In this document: in pieces, positions 1 through 11,581 of the stretch
Position numbering within the stretch: the first letter of the stretch is position 1
How the letters are laid out: each line of letters begins with the position of its first letter
IMG/VR virus record: IMGVR_UViG_3300031951_000338
Location: 1 to 44,428 of that record
Origin: a virus
Reading direction: 5' to 3' (one strand)
DNA: 44,428 nucleotides
Translations under genes and position numbers: made by a program
The notes under the pieces: generated by a model
Database searches by the model: none
What the model saw: the letters and a program-made list of their open reading frames with translations, nothing else
What the model was told of the DNA's origin: nothing

Positions 1-1
1 G

Positions 2-911
<910 letters not shown>

Positions 912-922
<11 letters not shown>

Positions 923-2120
923 GAATGATTGGAATTGGGACGATTACGGCGATGCGTTTGGTATCGGATCTAGCGAGCCCGATCTTATTTCTACGCCGTG
1001 GTGGGAAGAGACTGATTTTCTTCCAAATCAATTTGGTGGTCTTGATGTAAACCCTGCGTATACTGATCTTGTTGAGACTTTTGCTGGTCTGTCCCCGGAA
1101 CAAGCAAATGGGCTGTACGCTTATGCGCTGAGTTTGCCTGATGACATGTCCGACGAAGAATATTTCAGACGCCTTGATGCTTGGACTGCGGCGCAGACAA
1201 CTGATGCTGGCGGGTATGACCCCGGTTCAGATGGGTCTGGTGGTTCGGGGGGCGCAGGTGCTGGCGATACTGGTGGGCTGGACCCCGGTTCAGATGGGTC
1301 TGGCGGGGGTTCAGGCAGTGTAGGTGCTGGCGATACGGGCGGGCTGGACCCCGGTTCAGACGGATCCGGAGGTAGTGGAGCTGGCGGGTCCGGTAGTGGC
1401 TCGGGTAGTGGCTCGGGTAGTGGCTCGGGTAGTGGCTCGGGTAGTGGCTCGGGTAGTGGCTCGGGTAGTGGCTCGGGTAGTGGGTCTGGCAACAAACCAC
1501 CGTTGACCGGTATTCCTAAGCTTCTCACCGATATGGGCTTAATGACTGACGGGAAAATTAATCCGCTTGTTGGGCTCGGATTGTCTGCATTAACTCGTAA
1601 ACTCGGCGGTGGTAGCGAAGCCTCTTCTCGTCCGACTGGCTATCAAGGCGGTATCCCCCAATACACTGCTGTGCGTCAACAGTTAGCGATGCCGAACGAT
1701 CCAAATCGCAGGCCGGGTTCAGCGGGGCGTAGTTATTTCTCTGATATTACGTACACTCCTAAAACTGCTCCTCCTGCGGCTGCGGTTGCTGTACCGGCTG
1801 CGCCTTTGCCTGAAGCAAATAATGGAGGGCTTGCTCAGGGTGGTCTCGCATATATGGCACGCGGCCGTTATCTCGCAGGTGGCACAGATGGTATGGCGGA
1901 CAAGATCCCTGCTAATATCGACGGCAAACAAGAAGCTCGTTTAAGCCACGGTGAGTTTGTAATCCCTGCTGATGTTGTTAGCCATCTTGGCAACGGCAAT
2001 TCAGAAGCCGGAGCACAGCAGTTGTACGGCATGATGGACCGCATTCGTAAAGCGCGGACTGGTACAACCAAACAGGGTCGGCAAATTAACCCTAATAAAT
2101 TCCTCCCGGCACGAGGCTAA
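912..2120 (+). CDS. Gly/Ser-repeat structural protein with conserved C-terminal GEFVI motif
   Basis: 402 residues. The first ~110 residues are acidic and aromatic; then come three longer repeats built on DPGSDGSGG and a pure (GS)n linker; then a conserved-looking C-terminal third. That third contains AYMARGRYLAGGTDGMADK followed by ARLSHGEFVIPADVV around residues 325-360. This LSxGEFVI signature recurs in virion proteins of environmental tailed phages; its function is not known to me. The ATG at 912 overlaps the end of the upstream gene. The long flexible linker suggests a tethered domain on the particle. The role as a tail or internal virion protein is inferred from position. Confidence 0.7.
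1392..1487 (+). repeat. 12-nt tandem repeat encoding Gly-Ser linker
   Basis: Seven exact copies of GGTAGTGGCTCG and one degenerate copy, in frame, encoding GSGS. Just upstream (about 1219-1370) there are three looser copies of a longer unit encoding DPGSDGSGG plus a GAGDTGGL spacer. Near-perfect DNA identity suggests slippage-prone, recently expanded DNA. Confidence 0.95.
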
Positions 2121-2121
2121 T

Positions 2122-2973
2122 ATGACAACCAGTACAAACACAGCTACTGTTGGTGGGGTGAATATCCCCCCGGATGCTCTAGCCGGTAAACAGACCAGCA
2201 CTGAGTCTAATCTCTCGACTTGGGCGGGGCCGTATGTCACGCAGATGTTGGGTCGCGGGCAAGCGCTCGCGGACATGCCATATCAGACATACACCGGTCC
2301 GCTGACTGCGGGCACGTCGAATCTTCAAAATCAAGCTTTTAGCGGGCTGGGCAATCTGATCATTCCTACCGATCAGATGAAGTCGTTTACGCCGGGGTCG
2401 TTTACTGATCAAGGTACAGCCAGTAAATATATGAACCCGTATCTGACGGCGGCGTTGCAGCCTCAGATTGACGAGATGAATCGCCAAGCGGATATCCGTA
2501 GGATGGAAAACGCATCTCGTATGTCACGCGCTGGTTCGTATGGTGGCGGACGGCAAGCGATTCTTGAGGGTGAACTTGAGCGTGGACTTGGGGCCAATAT
2601 CGCACGTACATTAGGCGAGGGCTATAAGTCAGCTTACGACGTGGCACAAGGGCAGTTCAATACTGAGCAGCAACGTCAGATGGCTGCGAATCAAGCTGCG
2701 CAGCAGTACGGTCTTGCGGCGCTACAAAAGCAAGCTGATCTTGGCGGACAACAGCGCGATATCGAACAGCAAGGTATCACTGCGGACTATGAGCAGTTCA
2801 AAGAGCAGCGCGACTTTCCGTACAAGCAAGTGCAGTTTACGCAATCACTCTTGCAGGGGCTTCCCCTTGCGGCGCAGAGTTACGGCTATCAAGCGCCCAG
2901 TGCTCTGTCCGAGATTCTTGGCGGCACAGGCGGCATCTTGAGTCTGTTGGATACACTCTTTAAGCAGAAATAA
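2122..2973 (+). CDS. Virion-associated helical protein (YMNPYL family)
   Basis: 283 residues. The start at 2122 follows the previous stop by one base and has a GAGG ribosome site. Residues ~103-119 read YMNPYLTAALQPQIDEM, followed by a Gly-rich GSYGGGRQAILEGELERG and long Gln/Ala-rich helices. I recognise this signature from hypothetical structural proteins of marine and freshwater phages, usually next to large ejected proteins. A hydrophobic Gly/Leu C-terminus (ILGGTGGILSLLDTLF) could be membrane-active. Likely an internal or ejected virion protein; no enzymatic motif is seen. Confidence 0.65.
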   Translation: MTTSTNTATVGGVNIPPDALAGKQTSTESNLSTWAGPYVTQMLGRGQALADMPYQTYTGPLTAGTSNLQNQAFSGLGNLIIPTDQMKSFTPGSFTDQGTASKYMNPYLTAALQPQIDEMNRQADIRRMENASRMSRAGSYGGGRQAILEGELERGLGANIARTLGEGYKSAYDVAQGQFNTEQQRQMAANQAAQQYGLAALQKQADLGGQQRDIEQQGITADYEQFKEQRDFPYKQVQFTQSLLQGLPLAAQSYGYQAPSALSEILGGTGGILSLLDTLFKQK

Positions 2974-2982
2974 GGTAGCGCT

Positions 2983-4653
2983 ATGTCTATCTATAGTGAC
3001 GTTGACTCGCGGGTTCAAACCTTTAAAGGTAATCCTGCTGCGTTGATGAAACGCTTGGGCATGTCCAACAATCTCCTTGACGCACTTGCGCTCGCCAAAG
3101 TTAAAGAGATGCAAGCGTCCGCGAAAAATCAAATGATCGCGGATATGGCGCAGCAGCAAGGGCAACAGCCAACTGTTGTCGAAGCGCTTCAGCAAGAAGC
3201 TGTTGAAAGTGCGAAGAGTGAAGTAAATCCCTCACAAGGCGTAGCCCAGCAAGCAACTGGTGTCGCCCAAAATAATCAACGTCAACAGCAAGCCGCGCTA
3301 AAGCAAATCATGCAGGCTATGCAGGGTCAAGGTCAGCAAAGCCCGTTGATGAGTGGGATCGCTGCTGCCCCCGGCGCAGGTAATGTGCGGATGGCTGGAG
3401 GTGGGATTGTTGCCTTTCAAGCGGGCGGTCCTTCTGAAGCCCCAGAGGAAGAAACTGAGGAAGAACGTCGGATCCGTGAAGAACGGGAACGGCGTCGTCA
3501 TGGGATGAGTAATTGGGGGATCGGGCGCGAGACCTCTGCTACGCCCCATGCTCTATCTAATTGGCAAACTACTAGTGCAGCCGGTCCACGAGAAGCGCCT
3601 CCGCCCCCACCTGCCCCACGTCCCGAAGCACCACGCCCTGCTGCACCCACACAGCGTGAAAGCGGCCTTGCGTATTTACGGCAACAAGGAGCACAACAAG
3701 CAGGACCACCGGATCCGCTGGGTCTAAAATATCGAAAAGAGGCTGAAGCCGATATTTCGATGGATCCAAACGCAGAAGCAAGGCGTATTCGGGCAGAAAC
3801 TGAAGAATATCTTGCGGGGCCAAAGGCACAGGAAGAGGCAAAAGCACGGGCCGCTGAAGTCGAGCGTCGGCGTGGCACGTTAGCTGAATCTGAGCGTAAC
3901 GCTCCTCGACGTGAATTGATTCAAGCGTTGATCGGTGCCGGTGGCCGTACAAGTGGACTCGGCGCATTGACTGCTGCTGGGGCGAGTGGGTTGAACGCCG
4001 CGCTACGCGAAGAGTCCGCACGTGAGCGCGGGATGCGTGACATCTTCGATTTAGAAGAACAAGCTCGTGGGCTTGAGGCTGGCCGCCGTGGTGCAGCAGA
4101 GAAAGCAGGGGCTGCTGGGCGCACTGAAACTACTCGTGCTCGGACTTCTGCTTTGAGTTCTGCTGGGGCGTTCCTGAATAATGAGGAAAGAAATCGGCTC
4201 ACGGAGTTACAACTACAAGCTGAAGCAATCGATCGTCAGAATACCGATCTACGTGAGCAAATTAAACTTCAACAGCAATCCGGTCAGATCTTGGATGAGA
4301 AGCGGATGCGTGATTACAACGCAGCCCAAGAGCGGTATCGGAAGATTGAAGCTGATATTGAACGCGCACGAAATCTACCGACCGGGCCATATGCTGCGGC
4401 ACTAAAGCAACTAAGTATGGCAACAATGTCGTTAAAGGATAAACCAGATAATAAACAGGCTATGAGTCTGCGCAATAGTGCGGCTAAAACAATTAATGAC
4501 TTTGAATCTGATGTGGTAGAACGTCTTGCTCGTGCACAGCAAGATGTCGATACTATGGCGAAGAGGGCGGGGATCGCCGCTGCTTCTGCTAATAGAGCCT
4601 CTGGCTCCAGTAGTCTTGAAGCAGAAATGCGGCGTCGTGGATTCCTTCAATAA
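2983..4653 (+). CDS. Coiled-coil virion protein with [11 protein letters not shown] motif
   Basis: 556 residues. The ATG at 2983 has an AAGG site 6-7 nt upstream. The N-terminus is Gln-rich and helical. Residues ~135-149 read [15 protein letters not shown], a motif of the type seen in phage structural proteins just ahead of very large ejected proteins. The middle is Glu/Arg-rich with a Pro-rich hinge, and the C-terminal half is a predicted long coiled coil rich in Ala, Arg and Glu. It is co-directional and 8 nt from the giant gene. Likely part of the ejection apparatus; this is inferred from position and composition. Confidence 0.65.
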   Translation: MSIYSDVDSRVQTFKGNPAALMKRLGMSNNLLDALALAKVKEMQASAKNQMIADMAQQQGQQPTVVEALQQEAVESAKSEVNPSQGVAQQATGVAQNNQRQQQAALKQIMQAMQGQGQQSPLMSGIAAAPGAGNVRMAGGGIVAFQAGGPSEAPEEETEEERRIREERERRRHGMSNWGIGRETSATPHALSNWQTTSAAGPREAPPPPPAPRPEAPRPAAPTQRESGLAYLRQQGAQQAGPPDPLGLKYRKEAEADISMDPNAEARRIRAETEEYLAGPKAQEEAKARAAEVERRRGTLAESERNAPRRELIQALIGAGGRTSGLGALTAAGASGLNAALREESARERGMRDIFDLEEQARGLEAGRRGAAEKAGAAGRTETTRARTSALSSAGAFLNNEERNRLTELQLQAEAIDRQNTDLREQIKLQQQSGQILDEKRMRDYNAAQERYRKIEADIERARNLPTGPYAAALKQLSMATMSLKDKPDNKQAMSLRNSAAKTINDFESDVVERLARAQQDVDTMAKRAGIAAASANRASGSSSLEAEMRRRGFLQ

Positions 4654-4661
4654 GGAAAGTG

Positions 4662-7600
4662 ATGGACTATTCCAAGTTATCAGATGCGGACCTAGTTGCG
4701 CTCTATAACAATGATCTGTCGTCCTTATCGGATGAAGGGCTGATCTATTTACATCAGAACTCTTCACGCCCTTCGCGTACAGTTGGGCTAACGCCCCCGC
4801 CTCCCCCCGGCCCGCGTCGGTTGTCAGACGAAGACAAATCCAGTGATTTGTTCCGTGGGATTGGAAATATCCCCGGCCAATTGCAAGAAGCATATGGCGC
4901 GGTAAAAGCATTGACGGGCAAAGTTGCTGGTAGCCCGGAGATGATGCAGGCCGGTGTCCAGACTATGAAGGCGGGGGAAGCCCGTCAAACTGTCCGAGAG
5001 TCTGACTCGTTCACAAATGCGTGGGATAAGGGAATCACTACTGTTCTGACCGACTGGCTACCGTATCAGGTGGGCGCGGGTCTCGGTAGTGTTCTTGAAT
5101 CTCTTGTGTTTATGGCCGGGGGCGCTACTGCGGGGGGTATAGGTGGCGGGGGTGTGGGGGCTATCCCCGGTGCCGCTGCTGGTCTGGTGGGTAAAACGCT
5201 CATCAAGAAAGGCGTGATGGAAGCCGCACAAAAGGTTGCGGCTGAAAGCGGCGAACAAGCTGCTAAAGAATTTGTTGAGCGCGAAGCCAAGCAAGTATTG
5301 ACACAAGCAGCTAAGCGTACCGGGGCCACAATTGGTCTTGGCGCACAAGCAGGTGTGCAGGGCTTCGGTGGGGTCACGGGTCGGGCTATTGAAGAAACAG
5401 GACGCCCAGAAGACATTGAACTTGGGCGTGTTCTTCCTGCGGGTCTTGTTTCAACAGTTGCGGAATTCATCGGCGATAAGATTGCGCTTGGTGCGTTTAA
5501 GTTAAATCCCAAGTCTACTGGCAACCTTGCCACGGACATCACCAAAGGCATTCTTGTTACCGGCGCGAAAGAAACGCCGGTTGAGTTGATCCAGACTGCT
5601 GCTGAACGCTACGGCGCTAGGCTTTCTCTACAAGATGCTGAGGCGTTAAAAGAGTACATCGATACAGTTGCGGCTGCATTCGGTATGTCTGTTGGTCCGG
5701 GGGGTATTGGTGGTGCCCGTACCCGTATGGCAGCTCGTCAGGAAGAGGAAGCTAAGCGCGGCGCTGAACTCCAAGCCAAGGCGGAAGCCGAAGCGGCTGC
5801 ACAAACACAGACACAGACTGCGTTAACCCCAGAAGAACAGAAAGTCGAAGCGGAACGTCAAGCAAAGGTTAGCGGTTTGCTATCCGAGGATCTCAGTCCT
5901 CCGCCCGCTCCTCCTGCGCCTGCGGCTACTACACCTGCACCCCCCGCGCCTCCCGCGCCTCCCGCGCCTCCCGCGCCTCCTGCGGCTACGACTCCTCCTG
6001 CGGCTACGACTCCTCCTGCGGCTACGACTCCCCCTGCGGCTACGTCTGAGCAATTTTATGATCAGGCAGTTGATATTGTCACGAAGACGGGGCGTCCTTC
6101 AATTTCATTGCTTCAACGGCAACTCCGGATCGGATATAACCACGCCGCACGATTGCTTGAACAGATGGAGCAAGCTGGTTTGGTTTCCCCGATGCGGGCA
6201 AATGGCTCGCGCACACTTTTAACTCCTGCTACCCCACCTCAAGGAGCCCCCAGTGTCACTGAAGCCCCCCAAGCCGTCCAAACAGAAGAAGCAAGAACAG
6301 AAGCGGTTGCTCAAGGAACAGCAGCGCCAGAAGTCCAGTTAACTCCCCCGGCTGCAATTGTTGCGGGTCTACCTGCGCCACTTGGTGAACAGATTGAAAT
6401 GTTCCCGCGTCGCGGGCGCAAACCAAAACCGGTTGAGACAGTTACTGCTGAGACTGAAGTCCGCCAACCCCCTGTACCAAAGGAACAAGGTCAACTTGAT
6501 CTTGAGCGCGGCGCTACGCCTCAGCCGGTGATTGATCTGTATGAGGAAGCCCGGGGGGAATTTGGTGAAGCAAAGAAACCGCTCCCGTCGTGGGGCGAGC
6601 TGACACTTGCTGAGCGTGATTTCTATCTGAACAACATCCGCCGCAACACGTACGATGAACATCAGACTGCAATTGCTGAGTTAGAAGATTTACGGTCTAA
6701 GAAACAGTCGATTCCTGAGCAGCGGTCGGCTGTTAACTACGATCTGTTCCGCGCTGAACAGTCTGATCGGGTGGATTTTGATCTGCCAGCTTGGGGGCAG
6801 CTATCGCCTGAGCTTCAAAAAACATTTACTGATTCGGTAAACGCGGATGTTGCTGCGCGACTTGGGGTGCCAGTCAATGAAGTCTCGGCGGGCAAAGATT
6901 TTGATGTCTTCCGACCGACTGTACAGGATGTAACGAATGCGGTTGATAAAGTTGCCGACGCACTAGTCAAGACGGGCGAGTATGTCCCCGGTGTGCGCGG
7001 TGCTAAGCGACAGCAGGTGATTGAAACTACACGGGAACAAGATCAAGCGGCTGAAACTAAACGCCGCGCTGATGAACGCGCGGCTGAAGAAACGCGCAAA
7101 AGCGAGCAAGAAAAGGGTAAAGGCGCTAGCCTTAAAGAGACTCTGCAACAAGACCTAGAATCAGCAGACAAAGCTCGGCCTGCAATTATTCTTAGTCGTG
7201 TATTAGATTCAATTGCCAAGACAGCAACTGGACTACGCATATATCAGCCTAGCAAAGACGAGTTGAAAGGTACCGGAGCAACGAGCGACTTTGCCGACAT
7301 CCTTGCTCTTCGCCAACAGATCTCTGCCGCTCTTACGTCGCACATCGCCAGTTCGATTCGCGCCTTTGCGATGAAGAACCCGCCTCAATTTAAGACAGGC
7401 GCGGATGTTGACGCACGGCTGAAGGCGGCTGGCAAACTTGCTGAGTATGATCCCAAGACTAATACGATTTACCTGTCTAAAGACGGGATGGATGAGACTA
7501 CGGTCCTGCATGAGATTGTTCATGCAGTAACTGTTCAGACGATTTACACGTATCTGACCAATCCCTCCGCGCTGACTGACGCGCAGCGCGAGGCAATGCA

Positions 7601-10600
7601 GCACTTACAGAAGATTTTTGACGCTGCAAAACCGAAGTTAAACGGACGATTCAAGCCCGCGTTTGAAAGTCTGTATGAGTTTGTCAGCTACGCAATGACT
7701 GACACTCGGTTTCAAACTGAGTTAGCTAACATCCAGTCACGTCCACTTGCAAAGTACACCAAGAAAGCCGCGAACCTCTTCCATCAATTTACGAAGATGT
7801 TCATGAAGATGTTTGATCTTCTGCGCCCCGGCGCTACTGCGATGGAATTGCGGCCCGAATTCTTCAAGGCTTTTGCTAGCGATCTTAATTCTCGACTGAA
7901 GCCAGAGCAGAAACGCGATCTGTATACGGTGGAAGAACTAGTCACGCCTGAAGATAATGCAGTTGTTGACGAGGTAGAGAAACCAAAAGGTAAGCGTTAT
8001 GTACCGAAGCAAGGCAAAGCATTCTTAGCCACACTCCCCGGCTTTGAAGGTAACGCGTTGATCGAGACCGCTGAAATCTTCCGCAATATCATCACTGCCC
8101 CTGCTCTTGTTGAGGTTGAACCGCTTGCCGCTAAGAAGACCGCTGCTGCCAAACCGGCGACGCCAGCGCCTGTTCTCAGCCTGAACACGATCCCAGCGGA
8201 CTATGAACTTGACAGTAAAGAGAAGCCACGTACAGCGAACGACTGGCGCAAGGCTACAACGAGTGTGCCGGGGATGCAGAGGCTGGCTCGCAATATTCAG
8301 AACGATCGCTACTTCATCAAGCTGTGGGAAGATGCCCTTGCAACGGCGGAGAAGCTGACGTATAGCGGGCCAAATATCACTGCGATCTACAGCGCAATCA
8401 CGACTGCGACCGGCAAGACTAAAGACTACTATTTGCGGGAAGTCGCTCCGGTTTATCGTGACCTAGAACAAGCGCTTGATGTCTATGCAAAGAAAGTCGG
8501 GAAAAAGATTGATGATGTTCTTCCGCAGTTGCATTTACTAACGGAAGCTCTGCACGAGCCCGAGCGGCGGATGGTCAAATACCTGATGCTTGTACCGTTG
8601 ACTCCGCCTGCAAATGCGCGGCGCGATGCAATCTTTAAGTCTCTGAAAGAGGACAAACTCACTAAAGCTGAAGCTGAAGCGCTTCGTAAACGCTTGAACA
8701 AGATTGTCTTTAAAAATATTGATAAAGACGGCAACCCTGTAAATTATGAGACGACTGCATACGTCGATAAATTTGGGGAGAGTCAGCTTCAAGTAATCAA
8801 GAAAGACGGCACTGTTAAAGGTGTCGAGACTGCTTTTTATCCCACTAGCCCGAACGACCCTGATGTGTATCAAGTCACGGCGATGGATAAAGCGTCGGTC
8901 GATAACATTACCAATGAGTACAAGCGGAGCCTTTACTTAAAAGAATTAACCGATGTACTTACCGCTCTGAAAAAAGTAACTGACGTTACGGCCAAACTAG
9001 ATAAAGAATCTAATTATTGGTCTGATCCGGTTACCAACCACGTCAATTTCTATGGCTATAAGCACTATGTGCCGTTAAAAGGCGCGGAGCGTAAAAAGAG
9101 TGTCGGCGCAACTGAAGTTGATGAAATGCTTGATCCGAACAGTCGTCGCATGGGCGCGGAGTTGCAGGACGTGGCGTTTGCGATGGAAGGGCGTTCAACG
9201 GTCGCAGCGAATCCAATTTTGCAAGCTCTGTCCGACGCAGTGCGAGCATCTGTTCGCGCTGGGCGCAAAGATGTGACGTTGGCGGTCAAGAATTCTCTTG
9301 AAGCAAACGATAAAAAGAACCCAAACGGACAGGGCTTACTGGGTGGGTCGGTCTACAAAGTTATCAAGTTCGCGGAACGCGATAACGGAGATCTGAAGAA
9401 ATACAGCAGCAACCCCGACTACATCTTTCATTACGAAAAAGACGGCACAGTCTATGTTCTGAAAGTTGCTGACAAAAACTACCGCGAAGCAATCCGCAAG
9501 ACATATCAGAATACAGATCCGCTTGTAAACGGCATCATCACAGCGGCAAATGGCATCACTAGCTTTATCGGTAAGACCCATACTCGCTACAACTATCAAT
9601 TCGCGCCGAAGAACTTTGTGACTGATGCGTTCACGAATGCGTTTACGCTTGGCGCAGAGATGGGTCCGAAGGCCGGGGCGGAGTTTTTGAGTACGCTTGC
9701 TAACCGCGTCGTGTTCAAGAATGGGTTATATAAAGCTATGACGGTTGCGGCCACTTATGGTAAAGGCGGCAAGCAAGCTGAACTCGCTCTCAACTCAATG
9801 GCGCAGAAAGACCCGTACATCCGCGATATGGTGGAGTACATCCGCGCTGGGGGTATGGTGTCATACCTCGCAGGCATGAGCCTGCGTTCTCAGTTTCAGG
9901 AGCTGTATAAGAATCTTGGACGTAACGGCGTTGTGCGCAAGGTCGAAGATATCAACAAGTTCATTGATATCTGGAACGACATGTTTGAGATTGCCAGTCG
10001 CTCCGCAGCTTTCGCTTCTGTTCGAGACCGTTATATCAAGCAAGGCATGTCACGTGATGAGGCCGCAGCTAAAGCGGTTGCTTACGTGAAGAACCTTGCA
10101 AACTTTGAACAGGTCGGACAGTGGGGCAAGATCCTCGGGTCTCTCTTCATGTTCTTCCGCCCCGCTGCAACTGGTGCGGTCCGCGCGATTGAAGCAGTAG
10201 CGCCTGCATTCAGAAATATTAAAAACGTAGAGAAATCTCTTCCGACATCAATTCAAACTGACCCGGCCGCTCTTGCTAAGTGGCGTGAGAATTATCTGGC
10301 GCGGCAAAAAAATGCCCGAGTTGCCACGGCTGGATTATTCATGTCTGGGGTCGTGGTTTATATGATGGCGCTCATGATGTCGGATGACGATGACCTCGGT
10401 CGCAATACCGTTGCTTACGACAACATGCAGCAATGGACCCGGTATGCGCGGTTCCATATCCCTGAGAAAGTTACAGACTTGCTCGGGCTTGATCTTGACG
10501 AGCCTTTAATTATTCAGATCCCGTGGGGCTTTGGTCTTGGCGCGTTTGCTTCAGCCGGAGCACAGCTAGCTTCAGCGACATTCGGTGAAGCAAAAGTTAG

Positions 10601-11378
10601 TGACGCGCTGGCTAATGTATTCACACAGATCGCGTTTGACTCATTCATTCCGCTGCCGGTTTCGCGGATGCCTGCTACAGAGATGCCGCTTCAGTTTGCT
10701 ATTGACTCAATCATGCCTAGCTTTGCGCGACCGCTGATTGAGTTTGCGATGAATAAGAATGGTCTAGGGCAAGACATCTACAATGATCGCAACCGTCGCT
10801 TCGGTGATGCGTATACTGCTGGGGACAAGATTCCGGAGATCTATAAAGACGCTGCTCGATATTTAGCGGATGAGACTGACGGCTTCTTTGATTGGAGCCC
10901 GAACTCGCTGTACTTTTTCGCTAACAGCTACGCGGATGGATTTGCTAAATTGCTGTTCGAGATGCCGTACGGGATATCGCAGCTTTCCACTGGCGAGAAA
11001 GCGTTCAATCCCAAGAACGACATTCCGTTGCTTGGGTCTTTCTTTGGCACACGTGGGAATGTTGATGCGCGGGAGTTCGCAAAGGCGGAACAGAAAGTTG
11101 CCGACATCGAGCGGCGCTTGAAGATGTTTGCTACGAACCCGCCCAAGTACGCTGACTACATCTCAAAACACCCGTTTGATGAGGCGATTGTCGCCGAGTA
11201 TAACCAGAATGTTAACGGCGAGCTGCGTAAGCTACGGCAAGAAGCGAACGAAATTCGGCGAGCGGAATACTACTCGCCCGCCGATCGTAAAGACTTGCTC
11301 AGGATCAACATGTTTCAGCAAAATATGATTAAGAATCAGATTGTTCAATCATTGAAAGCATACGGGCTGGAAGACTAG
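4662..11378 (+). CDS. Giant polyvalent-type ejected virion protein with FtsK-gamma and zincin domains
   Basis: 2238 residues from the ATG at 4662 (AGGAA 4 nt upstream); a GTG at 4659 is an alternative but too close to the ribosome site. In order: LSDADL-type N-terminus; Gly/Ala hydrophobic segment ~139-176; Ala/Pro linker ~411-462; a winged helix at ~463-520 that closely matches the FtsK gamma domain ([18 protein letters not shown]), with Asn493, Arg497 and Glu500 in the KOPS-reading positions; an HEIVH zinc-peptidase motif at 950-954; a region ~1643-1850 resembling the large polyvalent-protein domain LPD38; and a hydrophobic segment ~1888-1907. Proteins of this kind are thought to be packaged and injected with the genome. 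Function is inferred; domain identities are by eye. Confidence 0.75.
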   Translation: MDYSKLSDADLVALYNNDLSSLSDEGLIYLHQNSSRPSRTVGLTPPPPPGPRRLSDEDKSSDLFRGIGNIPGQLQEAYGAVKALTGKVAGSPEMMQAGVQTMKAGEARQTVRESDSFTNAWDKGITTVLTDWLPYQVGAGLGSVLESLVFMAGGATAGGIGGGGVGAIPGAAAGLVGKTLIKKGVMEAAQKVAAESGEQAAKEFVEREAKQVLTQAAKRTGATIGLGAQAGVQGFGGVTGRAIEETGRPEDIELGRVLPAGLVSTVAEFIGDKIALGAFKLNPKSTGNLATDITKGILVTGAKETPVELIQTAAERYGARLSLQDAEALKEYIDTVAAAFGMSVGPGGIGGARTRMAARQEEEAKRGAELQAKAEAEAAAQTQTQTALTPEEQKVEAERQAKVSGLLSEDLSPPPAPPAPAATTPAPPAPPAPPAPPAPPAATTPPAATTPPAATTPPAATSEQFYDQAVDIVTKTGRPSISLLQRQLRIGYNHAARLLEQMEQAGLVSPMRANGSRTLLTPATPPQGAPSVTEAPQAVQTEEARTEAVAQGTAAPEVQLTPPAAIVAGLPAPLGEQIEMFPRRGRKPKPVETVTAETEVRQPPVPKEQGQLDLERGATPQPVIDLYEEARGEFGEAKKPLPSWGELTLAERDFYLNNIRRNTYDEHQTAIAELEDLRSKKQSIPEQRSAVNYDLFRAEQSDRVDFDLPAWGQLSPELQKTFTDSVNADVAARLGVPVNEVSAGKDFDVFRPTVQDVTNAVDKVADALVKTGEYVPGVRGAKRQQVIETTREQDQAAETKRRADERAAEETRKSEQEKGKGASLKETLQQDLESADKARPAIILSRVLDSIAKTATGLRIYQPSKDELKGTGATSDFADILALRQQISAALTSHIASSIRAFAMKNPPQFKTGADVDARLKAAGKLAEYDPKTNTIYLSKDGMDETTVLHEIVHAVTVQTIYTYLTNPSALTDAQREAMQHLQKIFDAAKPKLNGRFKPAFESLYEFVSYAMTDTRFQTELANIQSRPLAKYTKKAANLFHQFTKMFMKMFDLLRPGATAMELRPEFFKAFASDLNSRLKPEQKRDLYTVEELVTPEDNAVVDEVEKPKGKRYVPKQGKAFLATLPGFEGNALIETAEIFRNIITAPALVEVEPLAAKKTAAAKPATPAPVLSLNTIPADYELDSKEKPRTANDWRKATTSVPGMQRLARNIQNDRYFIKLWEDALATAEKLTYSGPNITAIYSAITTATGKTKDYYLREVAPVYRDLEQALDVYAKKVGKKIDDVLPQLHLLTEALHEPERRMVKYLMLVPLTPPANARRDAIFKSLKEDKLTKAEAEALRKRLNKIVFKNIDKDGNPVNYETTAYVDKFGESQLQVIKKDGTVKGVETAFYPTSPNDPDVYQVTAMDKASVDNITNEYKRSLYLKELTDVLTALKKVTDVTAKLDKESNYWSDPVTNHVNFYGYKHYVPLKGAERKKSVGATEVDEMLDPNSRRMGAELQDVAFAMEGRSTVAANPILQALSDAVRASVRAGRKDVTLAVKNSLEANDKKNPNGQGLLGGSVYKVIKFAERDNGDLKKYSSNPDYIFHYEKDGTVYVLKVADKNYREAIRKTYQNTDPLVNGIITAANGITSFIGKTHTRYNYQFAPKNFVTDAFTNAFTLGAEMGPKAGAEFLSTLANRVVFKNGLYKAMTVAATYGKGGKQAELALNSMAQKDPYIRDMVEYIRAGGMVSYLAGMSLRSQFQELYKNLGRNGVVRKVEDINKFIDIWNDMFEIASRSAAFASVRDRYIKQGMSRDEAAAKAVAYVKNLANFEQVGQWGKILGSLFMFFRPAATGAVRAIEAVAPAFRNIKNVEKSLPTSIQTDPAALAKWRENYLARQKNARVATAGLFMSGVVVYMMALMMSDDDDLGRNTVAYDNMQQWTRYARFHIPEKVTDLLGLDLDEPLIIQIPWGFGLGAFASAGAQLASATFGEAKVSDALANVFTQIAFDSFIPLPVSRMPATEMPLQFAIDSIMPSFARPLIEFAMNKNGLGQDIYNDRNRRFGDAYTAGDKIPEIYKDAARYLADETDGFFDWSPNSLYFFANSYADGFAKLLFEMPYGISQLSTGEKAFNPKNDIPLLGSFFGTRGNVDAREFAKAEQKVADIERRLKMFATNPPKYADYISKHPFDEAIVAEYNQNVNGELRKLRQEANEIRRAEYYSPADRKDLLRINMFQQNMIKNQIVQSLKAYGLED

Positions 11379-11581
11379 CGCACCCGCCACACACGTACGC
11401 CTAAGCATTCATCCTTGATAGTCGGGTAAGCCTTAACGCGGACTTGCGCCCGCTTGGCCCCCGACTCAATCGCGTACATCATCTCTGCGACCCGTGCAGT
11501 GGGGATAAAGAAACTATCCCCAACTGCCATGCCTTGAAACGGGAATATCCACTCAGGCTCCAGCATCTGCTGCGGGTCCAT
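11375..11581 (-). CDS. Small conserved phage protein (GDSFFIP type)
   Basis: 68 residues, last gene of the minus-strand block. It overlaps the 3' end of the primase-helicase by 29 nt and has a GAGGAG site 8 nt before its [20 protein letters not shown] and a C-terminal GVRVWRVR match a small protein common near phage replication genes, where a short beta-strand unit reads GxSFxVP...RVWR. Its function is unknown to me. Its stop codon shares the palindrome CTAG with the stop of the convergent giant gene. Confidence 0.75.
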   Translation of the reverse strand: MDPQQMLEPEWIFPFQGMAVGDSFFIPTARVAEMMYAIESGAKRAQVRVKAYPTIKDECLGVRVWRVR

